This document shows, in pieces, positions 48,555 through 56,820 of a stretch of 56,820 nt of DNA. A model generated the notes under the pieces. That model did not search any database. It had not been told where the DNA came from and was given only the letters and a program-made list of their open reading frames with translations. Numbering within the stretch: the stretch's first letter is position 1; each line of letters begins with the position of its first letter. Source of the stretch: Deltaproteobacteria bacterium (GTDB lineage Bacteria; Myxococcota; Myxococcia; Myxococcales; SZAS-1); the NCBI GenBank assembly GCA_018266075.1, contig JAFEBB010000050.1:1-56820 (forward strand). The letters run 5' to 3'. Both the position numbers and the translations under genes were made by a program.

Positions 48555-50717
48555 ATGAAATCGACCGCCACCCTCCTCGCGGCGCTCTTGCTCCTGGCCG
48601 GCTGTGGGCACCGCCTCCAGGAGTCGGCGCCCACGACCAGCACCACCGGCGGCTCCACTGGAGGGACGCAAGCAAACATTTTGGTTAAGGGCTCCGTCGA
48701 GGAGGGCCCGTTCGTGCTCGGCTCCTCGATCACGGTTTCGGAGATCGACGCGACCGGCAACCCCACCGGCGCGACGTTCAACGCCCAGACCACCGATGAC
48801 CTCGGGCAGTTCTCCGTCTCCGTCGCCTATTCCGGACCGGTGAGCATCGAGGCGCAGGGCTACTACTTCGACGAGCTCGCGGGAGACGTTTCCACCTCGA
48901 CGCTGACGCTGCAGGGCATCGGTGCCCTGCCCACCTCGGGCTCGGCGCAGGTGAACGTGAACGTGCTCACCCACCTCATCTCCGGTCGGGTCACGCACCT
49001 CATGGCCGCCGGGCAGACGGTCCAGGCAGCGAGCGCGCAGGCCCAGGCCGAGCTGGTGACGGCGCTGGGCCTCGGCGGCGCTGGGTTCACCCTCAGCGAA
49101 CCCGCGACCACCACCAGCCTCGCTGCCGGCAACACGCCCGACGATGCGTACCTGCTGGCCGTGTCCGTCCTCTTCATGCAGGTGGCGAGGACCAACGCCG
49201 GCGCAGACCAGGTCACTGCCACCTTGCAGGAGGGCCTCAACAACGCCCGCGCCGCCTTCGCGAGCGACGGCACGCTCCCCAGCGACACCGTGAACGCCCT
49301 GCATCAGGCGGAGACGGTGGTCGAGCCGGACGCGATCCGCGCGGCCCTCAGCACGCGCTACGCCGCGTCGGTCAGCGGCTGCGCGGTGCCCAACGTCGAC
49401 GAGATCCTCGACAGCGATCTCGACGGCGTCCCCAACGCGCTCGACGCCTGCCCCCTCGTGGCGAGCGACGGCGGCGCGGCGAACGGCATCTGCAGCTACC
49501 GCCACAGCACCGGCCCGGCGACCTGGCCCAACGGAAGCGCGTGGTTCGTCATCGGCGACTTCGACGGCGACGGGACGCCCGACATCGTCCAGTCCATGTT
49601 CACCGGCGGCGGCACGTTCTGGCACGGGCTCGGCGGCGGGACGATGGCCGCGCCGACCTCCACCGTGACCGAGAACTTCATCGGCTACGCGGCCGCGGAC
49701 GTCGATGGCGATGGCAAGCTGGACTTGCTTGGCTCCGGCAACCTCAGCCTCACCACCATCCTCCCCCAGTACGCCGCGTGGGTTCCCGGCTTCGGCGACG
49801 GCGGCTTCGGCGACATGCAGGCGGTGATTCCCACCAACGTGGCCCTGCCCTCGCCGGACGCCGATGGCGGCGTGGGCACCTTCCAGTGCAGCGGCCGCTT
49901 TCAGCTCGCGGACCTCGACGGCGACGGCCGCCAGGACGCGGTCGCGCCCTGCACCGAGAACGAAGACCTTGCCACACAGGCCAACGCCGTCCTCATTGCC
50001 ATGCGGCTCGGCGACGGCGGGTTCGATGTTCCCACGCGCCTCGATCTTCCCATCGACATCGCGGTCAGCGGTGTGGACATCGCCGACTTCGACGGCGACG
50101 GGAAGATCGACATCGTGGTGGGTTCATGCGGAAACGAGGGCTGCGGCGGTGAAGTGGGCAGCTGGTGGACGCCCTCGGGCGGCCTCTGGATCGCCCGCGG
50201 CCACGGCGACGGAACCTTCACCGTCGAGGCGCTCACCACGGCGCTCGGCCCGATCTACCCGAACCTGCCGATGGCGGACGTGAACGGCGACGGCAAGCCC
50301 GACCTGGTGGTGGGCTACGAGACCACCGCCGGACCGAGCGCCATCGACGTCCTCATCAACGACGGCACGGGCCACTTCGCAGTCGACGGCGCGTACCACC
50401 TCGAAGGCATTCCAGAGCTCAGCTACAACCCCGTGCCTCAGCTCTACGACTTCACCGGCGATGGCAGACTCGATCTCACGCTGGGACTCACCGTGATCCC
50501 ATCTCAGCCGGGCGGCTGGGGAACGCCGCAGTCCATCGTGATCAGCGAGCAGTCCACTCCCGGCGGCGGCTACTTTGCCTTCGCGGTGGGCGACCTCGAC
50601 GGCGATGGCCACCCCGACCTCGCGGGCCTCATGGAGGTCACGAGCCCGGGCCAGACCGGTTCGACGCCGGAGCTGATCACCGTCGTCGTGAACCCCGCAG
50701 GCTGGCACAGCTGGTAG
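48555..50717 (+). CDS. FG-GAP/VCBS repeat lipoprotein, paralogue 2 of 3
   Basis: 720 aa with the same domain order as its neighbours: signal MKSTATLLAALLLLAGC (Cys17) then GHRLQESAP, a Thr/Ser/Gly linker, the VKGSVEEGPFVLGSSIT beta domain, helical middle, TSP3-like DSDLDGVPNALDACPL, and FG-GAP motifs (DFDGDGTPDIV, DVDGDGKLDLL, DLDGDGRQDAV, DFDGDGKIDIV, DVNGDGKPDLV, DLDGDGHPDLA). It ends VVNPAGWHSW, close to the GWHTW and GWHSW ends of the other two. The 15-bp spacer before it (with GGAG) matches the spacer before paralogue 3, so the unit was copied in tandem. Confidence 0.87.
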   Translation: MKSTATLLAALLLLAGCGHRLQESAPTTSTTGGSTGGTQANILVKGSVEEGPFVLGSSITVSEIDATGNPTGATFNAQTTDDLGQFSVSVAYSGPVSIEAQGYYFDELAGDVSTSTLTLQGIGALPTSGSAQVNVNVLTHLISGRVTHLMAAGQTVQAASAQAQAELVTALGLGGAGFTLSEPATTTSLAAGNTPDDAYLLAVSVLFMQVARTNAGADQVTATLQEGLNNARAAFASDGTLPSDTVNALHQAETVVEPDAIRAALSTRYAASVSGCAVPNVDEILDSDLDGVPNALDACPLVASDGGAANGICSYRHSTGPATWPNGSAWFVIGDFDGDGTPDIVQSMFTGGGTFWHGLGGGTMAAPTSTVTENFIGYAAADVDGDGKLDLLGSGNLSLTTILPQYAAWVPGFGDGGFGDMQAVIPTNVALPSPDADGGVGTFQCSGRFQLADLDGDGRQDAVAPCTENEDLATQANAVLIAMRLGDGGFDVPTRLDLPIDIAVSGVDIADFDGDGKIDIVVGSCGNEGCGGEVGSWWTPSGGLWIARGHGDGTFTVEALTTALGPIYPNLPMADVNGDGKPDLVVGYETTAGPSAIDVLINDGTGHFAVDGAYHLEGIPELSYNPVPQLYDFTGDGRLDLTLGLTVIPSQPGGWGTPQSIVISEQSTPGGGYFAFAVGDLDGDGHPDLAGLMEVTSPGQTGSTPELITVVVNPAGWHSW

Positions 50718-50732
50718 CGCCGGGACCTCGCC

Positions 50733-52943
50733 ATGAAATCGACCTCGACCGCTTTCGCAGCGCTGCTGCTCCTCGCCGGCTGCGGGCACCGCCTGCAGGA
50801 ATCGGCGCCGCCCACCACCGGCTCCGGCAGCACCAGCGGCACCACGACCACCACCGGCGGCTCCACGGGTGGGACGCAACCAAACATTTCGGTTAACGGC
50901 GCGGTCGAGAAGGGCCCGTTCGTGCTCGGCTCCACGATCACCCTCTCGGCCATCGACGCGAGCGGCAACCCCACGGGCGCCACCTTCGACACCCAGACCA
51001 CCGACGATCTCGGCCAGTTCTCGCTCTCGGTGGCCTACTCGGGACCGGTGAGCGTCGAGGCGCAGGGCTACTACTTCGACGAGCTCGAAGGCGCCGTCTC
51101 GACGTCCACGCTGACCCTGCAGGGCTTCGGCGCGCTTCCCGCGTCGGGCTCGGCGCAGCTCAACGTGAACGTGCTCACCCACCTCGAGTCCGCGCGCGTG
51201 ACGGCCTTGATGGCTTCGGGAAAGTCCCTCGAGGACGCGAGCGCGCAGGCGCAGACCGAGCTGGTGGGCTCACTCGAACTCGGCGGCGCGGGCTTCACGC
51301 TCAGTGAACCAGCCACCGCGGCGAGCCTCGCGGGCGGCGACAACGTCGGCGACGCGTACCTGCTCACGGTCTCGCTGCTGTTCATGCAGTTCGCGCTCGA
51401 CAACGCGTCGGCTGCGGACCAGGTCCCGGCGGTCCTTCAGGAGCTGCTCAACAACGCGCGCGCGGCGTTTGCGACCTCGGGCCAGCTGCCGTCGGCCACG
51501 GTCGCGGCGCTGCAACGCGCGCAGGCCAAGATCGATCCGTACCTGGTGCGGCTGGCGCTGGAGGCGCGCTACGGCGCGACCAGCGGCTTCGTCGTCCCGG
51601 ACATCGACCAGGTCCTCGACAGCGATCTCGACGGCGTTCCCAACGCGCTGGACAACTGTCCGCTCGTGCCCAATCCGGATGGCGGCGCCGTGCCTGGCGT
51701 CTGCGACTACCAGCGCTCGGAGGCCGCCAATGCGCCCAGTTCGCAACCCACCTACGCGCTCTTCATCGGCGACATCGACGGCGACGGCCGCGCCGATGTG
51801 CTCAACGCCGACTTCAGCTACGGCGGGAGCCTCTGGACGGGGCTCGGTGACGGCGGCCTCTCCGCGGGGCAGGACCTCGGCACCATGAACTTCTACGGCT
51901 CGGGCCTCGTGGACGTCGATGGCGACGGGAAGCTCGACGTCACGGGTATGGCGGGCTTCGGGCCATCGCTGCCGCCAGAGAGCAACTACGCGGGCTGGCT
52001 GAAGGGTTACGGCGACGGTGGGTTCTCGACGCCGAACACCATCATTGGCGCGCACTTCCCGATGCACTCGCTCATGGGCGACGCGGGCATGACCACGTTC
52101 AGCTGCGCGAACGCCGAGTTCGCCGACTTGAACGCCGACGGTCGCCTCGACGCGATCGTGCCCTGCCAGGACGTCGCTTACGGCCCCAACGGCTTCACCA
52201 CGGTGATGATCGCCCTGCAACAGTCGGATGGCACCTTCGCGGCGCCGTCGATGCTCGGACTGCCGGGCGACATCGAGGTGAACTCGATGAACGTCGGTGA
52301 CTTCGACGGCGATGGGAAGACCGACGTCCTGGTCTCGTCGTGCGTCGACCCAGCCACGTGTCACTACGCGCTGATGTCGTGGAGTCCCACGGGTGGCGTC
52401 TGGCTGGCGCGCGGCCAGGGCGACGGCACATTCGTGGTCGATCAGGTGATGCCCGCGACCGACGGCTTGGCGGTCGTCGCCGTTGCGGATGTCGACGGCG
52501 ACGGCAACCCCGACCTCGTGAGCGGCACCGGTGGAGGCAACATGGCGCAAGCCGACGTGTACCTCGGCGACGGCACCGGACACTTCAGCGTCGCGTCCGC
52601 CTACCACCTCGACGACATGGCCTCAGCGCCCTTCGCCGCCGCGGACGTCACCGGTGACGGCAAGCTCGATCTGGTGATCGTCGGCAACGTCAACATCACG
52701 AGTCACGGGGAGGACGTCCCGAGCCAGGTCGTCGAGATCATCCCCGGCACCGGAACCGGCTGGGGAACGCCGCAGACGCTCGCCGCCGAGCCAGACATCG
52801 ACTTCATGGGCGAAGCCCTGGGCGATCTCGACGGACACGGCCACACCGACATCGTCGTGGACATCCAAGCATTCAACGCGTTCGGGCCGGCTTCAGCGCT
52901 CGAGGTCTATCGCGTCAACGTGCCCGGCTGGCACAGCTGGTAG
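50733..52943 (+). CDS. FG-GAP/VCBS repeat lipoprotein, paralogue 3 of 3
   Basis: 736 aa. Signal MKSTSTAFAALLLLAGC (Cys17) and GHRLQESAP, with the longest Gly/Ser/Thr linker of the three, then the VNGAVEKGPFVLGSTIT domain, helical middle, DSDLDGVPNALDNCPLVP and FG-GAP motifs (DIDGDGRADVL, DVDGDGKLDVT, DLNADGRLDAI, DFDGDGKTDVL, DVDGDGNPDLV). Ends VNVPGWHSW. The N-terminal 280 residues are more alike among the three than the propeller part, where loops differ in length; this suggests that a common anchor and stalk carry diversified binding faces. Last gene of the operon; 67 bp before the carboxylase gene. Confidence 0.87.
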   Translation: MKSTSTAFAALLLLAGCGHRLQESAPPTTGSGSTSGTTTTTGGSTGGTQPNISVNGAVEKGPFVLGSTITLSAIDASGNPTGATFDTQTTDDLGQFSLSVAYSGPVSVEAQGYYFDELEGAVSTSTLTLQGFGALPASGSAQLNVNVLTHLESARVTALMASGKSLEDASAQAQTELVGSLELGGAGFTLSEPATAASLAGGDNVGDAYLLTVSLLFMQFALDNASAADQVPAVLQELLNNARAAFATSGQLPSATVAALQRAQAKIDPYLVRLALEARYGATSGFVVPDIDQVLDSDLDGVPNALDNCPLVPNPDGGAVPGVCDYQRSEAANAPSSQPTYALFIGDIDGDGRADVLNADFSYGGSLWTGLGDGGLSAGQDLGTMNFYGSGLVDVDGDGKLDVTGMAGFGPSLPPESNYAGWLKGYGDGGFSTPNTIIGAHFPMHSLMGDAGMTTFSCANAEFADLNADGRLDAIVPCQDVAYGPNGFTTVMIALQQSDGTFAAPSMLGLPGDIEVNSMNVGDFDGDGKTDVLVSSCVDPATCHYALMSWSPTGGVWLARGQGDGTFVVDQVMPATDGLAVVAVADVDGDGNPDLVSGTGGGNMAQADVYLGDGTGHFSVASAYHLDDMASAPFAAADVTGDGKLDLVIVGNVNITSHGEDVPSQVVEIIPGTGTGWGTPQTLAAEPDIDFMGEALGDLDGHGHTDIVVDIQAFNAFGPASALEVYRVNVPGWHSW

Positions 52944-52952
52944 CCATCGCGA

Positions 52953-52968
52953 TTGACTCGCGAATCAA
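52953..52968. promoter_or_regulatory. Imperfect 16-bp dyad upstream of the acyl-CoA carboxylase gene
   Basis: TTGACTCGCGAATCAA reads as TTGA-x-TCGCGA-x-TCAA, symmetrical except for one pair. It lies 42 bp before the ATG of the carboxylase gene, a suitable place for an operator. No matching regulator gene is nearby. Confidence 0.25.
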
Positions 52969-53010
52969 CCTGCGCTCCACTGCGCCCGCTTCCACCCGCG
53001 AGGACCGCAG

Positions 53011-54576
53011 ATGAAGCTCCGCGAGCGCATCGACGAGCTGCAGCAGCGCAAGGGCAAGTACCGCGAGATGGGCGGCGCCGACCGCCTCGCGCGGCAGAAG
53101 CAGAAGGGCAAGCTCAACGCCCGCGAGCGCCTTGAGCTCCTCTTCGACAAGGACACCTTCGAAGAGTACGGCCTGCTCGCCGGCGCCGAGGGCACGCTGC
53201 AGTCCGAGCAGGACACGCCCTCGCCCGCGGACGGCGTCATCACCGGCGTTGGGGAAATCGACGGGCGCCCGGTGGCCGCCGCCATCTACGACTTCACCAT
53301 CTTCGGCGGCAGCATCGGCGAGATCGGCGAGAAGAAGGTCGCCCGCCTGCGCGACGTGGCCCTCAAGAGCCGCATCCCCATCGTGTGGCTCGTCGACTCG
53401 GGTGGTGCGCGCCTCGGGGCCGACGGCATCGACGGGAAGAAGATCTCCGGCTTCGCCGACACCGGCTACCTCTTCCGCGAGCAGGTGGTGATGAGCGGCG
53501 TGGTGCCGCAGGTGGCCGCGATGGTCGGCCCCGGCGCCGCGGGCACCGCGTACATCCCCGGGCTCGCCGACTTTGTTCCGATGGTGAAGGGCACGAGCTC
53601 GATGGCCATCGGCGGGCCGTACCTCGTCGAGAGCATCGTGGGCGAGAAGGTCACCGAGGAAGAGCTCGGCGGCAGCAAGATCCACAACGAGCTCTCGGGC
53701 AACGCCGACGCCGAGTACGCCGACGACGCCACCTGCCTCGCCGCGATTCGCGAGTACCTGAGCTTCTTCCCCAGCCACTGCGAGTCGAAGCCGCCGCGCC
53801 GCGAGAGCAAGCAGCCCGCCGACGCGAAGGACGAGGCGCTCGCGGACATCGTCCCCGACTCGCCGCGCCGCGCGTACGACATGAAGAAGCTGCTCGAGGC
53901 GATCGTCGACGACCGGCGATTGTTTGAGCTCAAAGCAAAGTGGGCGCGCAACCTGATCACGGCGCTGGCGCGCATCGACGGCCGGCCTGTGGGCATCGTG
54001 GCCAACAACCCGATGTTCTACGCGGGCGCGCTCGACGTGAACTCGAGCGACAAGGCCGCGCGCTTCATCAACCTCTGCGACGCCTTCAACATCCCGCTGC
54101 TCTTCTTCCAGGACGTGCCCGGCTTCATGGTCGGCACGAAGGTCGAGAAGGAAGGCATCATCCGCCACGGCGCGAAGATGATGTACGCGGTGGCGAGCGC
54201 CACGGTGCCCAAGATGACGGTGGTTGTCCGCAAGGGCTATGGCGCGGGCTACTACGTGATGTGCGGCCGCGCCTTCGAGCCCGACCTGCTCGTGGCCTGG
54301 CCCGGCGCGGAGATCAGCGTGATGGGCCCGGAGGGCATGGTCTCCATCGGCGCGCGCAAGATGCTCCAGGCCGCGGAGAATCCGGCGGAGATGAAGGCCC
54401 AGCTCGCCGAGGGCCTGCGCCAGCACATCGACATCTACCGTGTGGCCGCCATGGGCCTGGTGGACGACGTCATCGACCCGCGCGACACGCGCAAGGTGCT
54501 CGCCCGCGCGCTCAAGCGCAGCGAGAACAAGAGGGTCGAGCGGCCTTACAAGAAGCGTGAGATCAGCCCGGTTTGA
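53011..54576 (+). CDS. Acyl-CoA carboxylase, carboxyltransferase (beta) subunit
   Basis: 521 aa of the PccB/AccD5/MccB family: two crotonase-like halves, with DSGGARLGADGI and VVPQVAAMVGPGAAGTAYIP in the N half and QDVPGFMVGTKVEKEGIIRHGAKM and GYGAGYYVMCGRAFEPD in the C half. It transfers CO2 from carboxybiotin to an acyl-CoA. At the position where Streptomyces PccB has the specificity residue Asp422 (context AYDVM), this protein has Tyr (GYYVM), and MCGRA recalls methylcrotonyl-CoA carboxylases, so the substrate is open. No biotin carboxylase gene is adjacent. It overlaps the convergent minus gene by 14 bp. Confidence 0.92.
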   Translation: MKLRERIDELQQRKGKYREMGGADRLARQKQKGKLNARERLELLFDKDTFEEYGLLAGAEGTLQSEQDTPSPADGVITGVGEIDGRPVAAAIYDFTIFGGSIGEIGEKKVARLRDVALKSRIPIVWLVDSGGARLGADGIDGKKISGFADTGYLFREQVVMSGVVPQVAAMVGPGAAGTAYIPGLADFVPMVKGTSSMAIGGPYLVESIVGEKVTEEELGGSKIHNELSGNADAEYADDATCLAAIREYLSFFPSHCESKPPRRESKQPADAKDEALADIVPDSPRRAYDMKKLLEAIVDDRRLFELKAKWARNLITALARIDGRPVGIVANNPMFYAGALDVNSSDKAARFINLCDAFNIPLLFFQDVPGFMVGTKVEKEGIIRHGAKMMYAVASATVPKMTVVVRKGYGAGYYVMCGRAFEPDLLVAWPGAEISVMGPEGMVSIGARKMLQAAENPAEMKAQLAEGLRQHIDIYRVAAMGLVDDVIDPRDTRKVLARALKRSENKRVERPYKKREISPV

Positions 54577-55237
54577 CGCGACGCTCGGGCGGGCCATGAA
54601 GCACTAAACAGTACGGCGCGAGGTCTTTGCAGATTGCAAAGTGATGCGCGGCTTGCTCGCGTTCTTCTTCGCGCCAGAAGTGCACGCCGAGGGCCCATTG
54701 CGAGAAGAGCTGGGCCCGCGCGCTCTTCGAGGACGTGCACATCCTCAACAGCTCGAGGGCTGCCAGGTTCGCGGGCTCCATGAAAAGCTCTGCTGCGCTC
54801 TTGAGCGTAACGATCTGCGTGCGATCGCGGAGCGCATGGTTCGCCTCAGACTGAATTGCGAGTTGTTCCGCGCGGCGAATGAAGTTCCGCGCGCGGCCGA
54901 CATCGCCTCCCGAGACAAGCTCAATCAGCGCGCGCGTCGAGACCTCCGCGACCCGCTCGAATGGATGCCGCTCCACCCAGTTCACGCGGTCGAGCTCTCG
55001 CCTCGCGGCGTCGAAGTCGCCGTAGAGCGCAAAGAGCACCGCCGCGTCGTTGACCATCAGCGCGCTCGACTCCGGCATCTCCAGGCGCTCGATGGCCCGT
55101 TGCGCGTTCGGAGCAGTCAGGACCGAGGGAAATGGATCTGACCAAACGGCGTAACCCAGCACCGTCATGACCGCGGCGAGAACGCCCGCGAGCGCCTGAG
55201 TAACGCCGCTTCCTTCCGCAAGGCCGAGCATCGCCAC
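54563..55237 (-). CDS. Membrane-anchored helical-repeat protein of unknown function (224 aa)
   Basis: One clear membrane helix (about 12-33, VTQALAGVLAAVMTVLGYAVW) and then helical TPR-like sequence (about 50-215: ALYGDFDAARRELDRVNWVE, ALGVHFWREEEREQAAHHF). GTG 55237 has AGGAC upstream. The frame is open a further 18 codons to TAA at 55292-55294 and encodes basic residues plus another hydrophobic stretch (SLAFVAFAGLVSVAMLG), but has no ATG, GTG or TTG start there, so an N-terminal second helix would need a rare start. No known family recognised. Confidence 0.65.
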   Translation of the reverse strand: MAMLGLAEGSGVTQALAGVLAAVMTVLGYAVWSDPFPSVLTAPNAQRAIERLEMPESSALMVNDAAVLFALYGDFDAARRELDRVNWVERHPFERVAEVSTRALIELVSGGDVGRARNFIRRAEQLAIQSEANHALRDRTQIVTLKSAAELFMEPANLAALELLRMCTSSKSARAQLFSQWALGVHFWREEEREQAAHHFAICKDLAPYCLVLHGPPERRVKPG

Positions 55238-55371
55238 CGAAACGAGTCCTGCGAACGCAACGAAGGCCAGCGATTTTCTGGGCGAGCGTCGTTAGCGCTG
55301 GATGAGCCCCTGCAGCATGACGTCCGCTCCGCGCCCTCCGAACACCGAGCGCGTCCGGCTATTCTCGCCCA

Positions 55372-56628
55372 ATGGCCATCGTCATCCGCTATCGCTGTCA
55401 GCGCTGCGGCGCTCTCTGGGAGGGCAGCTCCGACAAGGGCGCGTGGATCCGCTGCGCCAGCTGTCGCGCGCTCGTCGACTTCGACTGGCAAGCCTTCTTC
55501 GAGTCCGACGAGTACCGCAACTTCTTGAAGCGCTCGGCCGAGTTCGTACACGAGTGGCCCAAGTATCAAGCGCTGATTGCCGAGGGAAACGCCGCCGCAG
55601 CGCAGAATCCGAACGCGGCGCTCGCGAGCTTCAAGCGCGCGGCCGAGGAGCTCATGCGGCTCACGCCCTACATGCAGCCGCCCGAGGCGCACCAGCCCGG
55701 CGCGTATCGCGAGGCCGTGCTCAACCAGATGGCGTGGTGGTCGCTGCAGCTCGCGAGCGATCCCGACGTCGCGCGCAAGCAACATGAAATCGAAAATAAT
55801 CAGCGCGCCATCGACTATCGAAATCCCATTCCAACCTTGATGAAGACGGTCGAGCTCATGCGCGGCCAGCTCACCCGCTTCGATCGCGGCGATGCGCCGC
55901 CTGATCCCGACGGCATGGGCAGCGCCGAGCGACTTCGCGTCTGGGCCGGAATGCTCATGGGCGCGTTCGTGCAGCTCGTCACCGGCGAGCAGCGCCTCGC
56001 GCTCATGAAGCTCATGCACGGCGAGCAGAACGTGAACGTGCGCGGCGACGCCAACGCCGACGAGGCCGGCCTCTACTTCGACTGGACCTGCACGCTCTGC
56101 GGCCTCACCTCGCTTCAAGCGCGAAGCGTCACCGAGCTCTGCTGCCTGGGCTGCTACTTCCGCCGGCCGTTCCGCATGACCGACCTCGCGCTCGCCGCCG
56201 TGAGCGCCACATGCAGCGGCTGCGGCGCCGAGGTGCAGGTTCCCGCAGGCGCGCTCCAGGCCACGTGCGCCTACTGCCACGCGGTGTCCACGCGACTTGG
56301 ACGAACCGGACAGGTCGAGCGCGAGTTCAGCGCGGCGATCCGCGCGCAGTACGGCGGAACCGAGCTCCCCGAAGGCGGCGTTACGGGCTTCCCCGTCACC
56401 GCGCAGAACCACGCAGACCTCGTGCTCACGGGCCTGGCGCGCACCGCCATGTTCTACGGCGCGCTCATCAACGCAGAGCGCTACGCGCGCGTGGTGCGGC
56501 CGAGCTTGAAGGTGCTGCAGCTCTCGCCGGCCGCAGGCGTGAACGAGATCCGCGCGCGCGTGCAGCGCGAGGGCGGTCAGAAGCCCGCGTTCGAGCTCGT
56601 GGAGGCGGTGGCGCTGCTGCTGCGCTGA
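55372..56628 (+). CDS. Protein with three zinc-ribbon-like Cys clusters, function unknown
   Basis: 418 aa, no signal peptide. Three pairs of CxxC: CQRC and CASC (residues 9-31), CTLC and CLGC (about 240-263), CSGC and CAYC (about 282-304). Each pair is spaced like a zinc ribbon. Between them are helical regions, the first with a TPR-like look (NPNAALASFKRAAEELMRL), and a helical C-terminus. Probably a cytoplasmic protein-protein or nucleic acid-binding factor. I know no family with this order. Start ATG 55372 lies just before the first ribbon. Divergent from the small membrane protein gene (134 bp). Confidence 0.75.
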   Translation: MAIVIRYRCQRCGALWEGSSDKGAWIRCASCRALVDFDWQAFFESDEYRNFLKRSAEFVHEWPKYQALIAEGNAAAAQNPNAALASFKRAAEELMRLTPYMQPPEAHQPGAYREAVLNQMAWWSLQLASDPDVARKQHEIENNQRAIDYRNPIPTLMKTVELMRGQLTRFDRGDAPPDPDGMGSAERLRVWAGMLMGAFVQLVTGEQRLALMKLMHGEQNVNVRGDANADEAGLYFDWTCTLCGLTSLQARSVTELCCLGCYFRRPFRMTDLALAAVSATCSGCGAEVQVPAGALQATCAYCHAVSTRLGRTGQVEREFSAAIRAQYGGTELPEGGVTGFPVTAQNHADLVLTGLARTAMFYGALINAERYARVVRPSLKVLQLSPAAGVNEIRARVQREGGQKPAFELVEAVALLLR

Positions 56629-56644
56629 CTCCCGGCCAGACGCC

Positions 56645-56800
56645 TCACGGCTTCGCAGGATCGACCGGCACCACGTTCACCACCACCGGCCCCTCGGCCT
56701 TGCCTTTGGCCACTGCCGCGACCGGCTCTCGAGCGGTGAGCTTTCGGCGGCGCGCCTTCCCGGCTGGTGCGGTACCAGGACATCGCTGACGCCCGCAGTG
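56645..56800 (-). pseudogene. Possible C-terminal remnant of a gene next to a mobile-element-like end
   Basis: A minus-strand frame ends in TGA at 56645-56647 and encodes a tail with GPVVVNVVPVDPAKP; going upstream it is closed by an in-frame TGA (56801-56803) inside the duplicated motif, and no ATG or good start is present. The codon choice (C or G in third positions) looks like real coding sequence. It may be the end of a gene cut by an insertion; the evidence is thin. Confidence 0.25.
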
Positions 56801-56816
56801 TCAGGACATCGCTGAC
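56776..56816. repeat. Duplicated 15-bp motif at the right edge, insertion-sequence-end-like
   Basis: CAGGACATCGCTGAC occurs at 56776-56790 and again at 56802-56816, a 26-bp period. The complement reads GTCAGCGATGTCCTG, resembling the repeated ends I associate with IS481-family elements. The element itself would lie beyond the window. Confidence 0.4.
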
Positions 56817-56820
56817 AGGT

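Overview
The window comes from a GC-rich (by eye roughly 68-70 %) Gram-negative bacterium, most likely a myxobacterium or close relative (Myxococcota). The evidence is an ADYC-domain protein, an FHA protein with an AgmX/PglI-type C-terminal domain next to large TPR proteins and a myxobacterial-type outer-membrane barrel, an FHA-coupled sigma-54 activator, a Ser/Thr kinase, many lipoproteins, and frequent GTG starts with GGAGG ribosome sites. No tRNA, rRNA, CRISPR array or complete mobile element was seen.

Layout. 1-1016: 3' part of a secreted ADYC-domain gene carrying thirteen in-frame copies of a 15-bp repeat. 1112-2779: large subunit of a split methylmalonyl-CoA-type mutase. 2810-14331 (minus): a run of eight genes resembling the core of the Glt/Nfs gliding and spore-coat envelope machinery: small exported protein, FHA-TM-AgmX/PglI protein, outer-membrane barrel, two TPR proteins, two small exported proteins, and a third TPR protein. 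14583-17970: a small STAS-like protein, an FHA sigma-54 activator and glucose-6-phosphate dehydrogenase. 18008-22081: a TIG-domain lipoprotein with five tandem repeats, RNase D and a thioesterase.

22111-36059 (minus): nine tightly packed, mostly overlapping genes that read as one starch/maltodextrin operon: exported isoamylase, maltoporin-like porin, GH13 amylase with CBM20, a second GH13 amylase, a methyltransferase, a DUF4230 protein, MalK, a fused MalE-MalF protein and MalG. Together they could debranch and cleave polysaccharide at the cell surface, pass oligosaccharides through the outer membrane and import them by ABC transport.

36188-43530: a J-domain protein, a small lipoprotein, a methyltransferase, a membrane Ser/Thr kinase, a PAS-GAF histidine kinase convergent with a lone receiver protein, and an AraC-type regulator. 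43599-52943: an ECF sigma factor, a zinc-binding anti-sigma factor and an exported caspase-like protein with a C-terminal barrel, in overlapping frames, followed by three tandem paralogous FG-GAP lipoproteins. The sigma gene and the first lipoprotein gene share a promoter-like element (CGACCC, 16 bp, GTGTC), which suggests one regulon; this is the most interesting candidate system in the window. 53011-56628: acyl-CoA carboxylase beta subunit, a small membrane protein and a protein with three zinc ribbons. The right edge holds a duplicated 15-bp motif resembling an insertion-sequence end.
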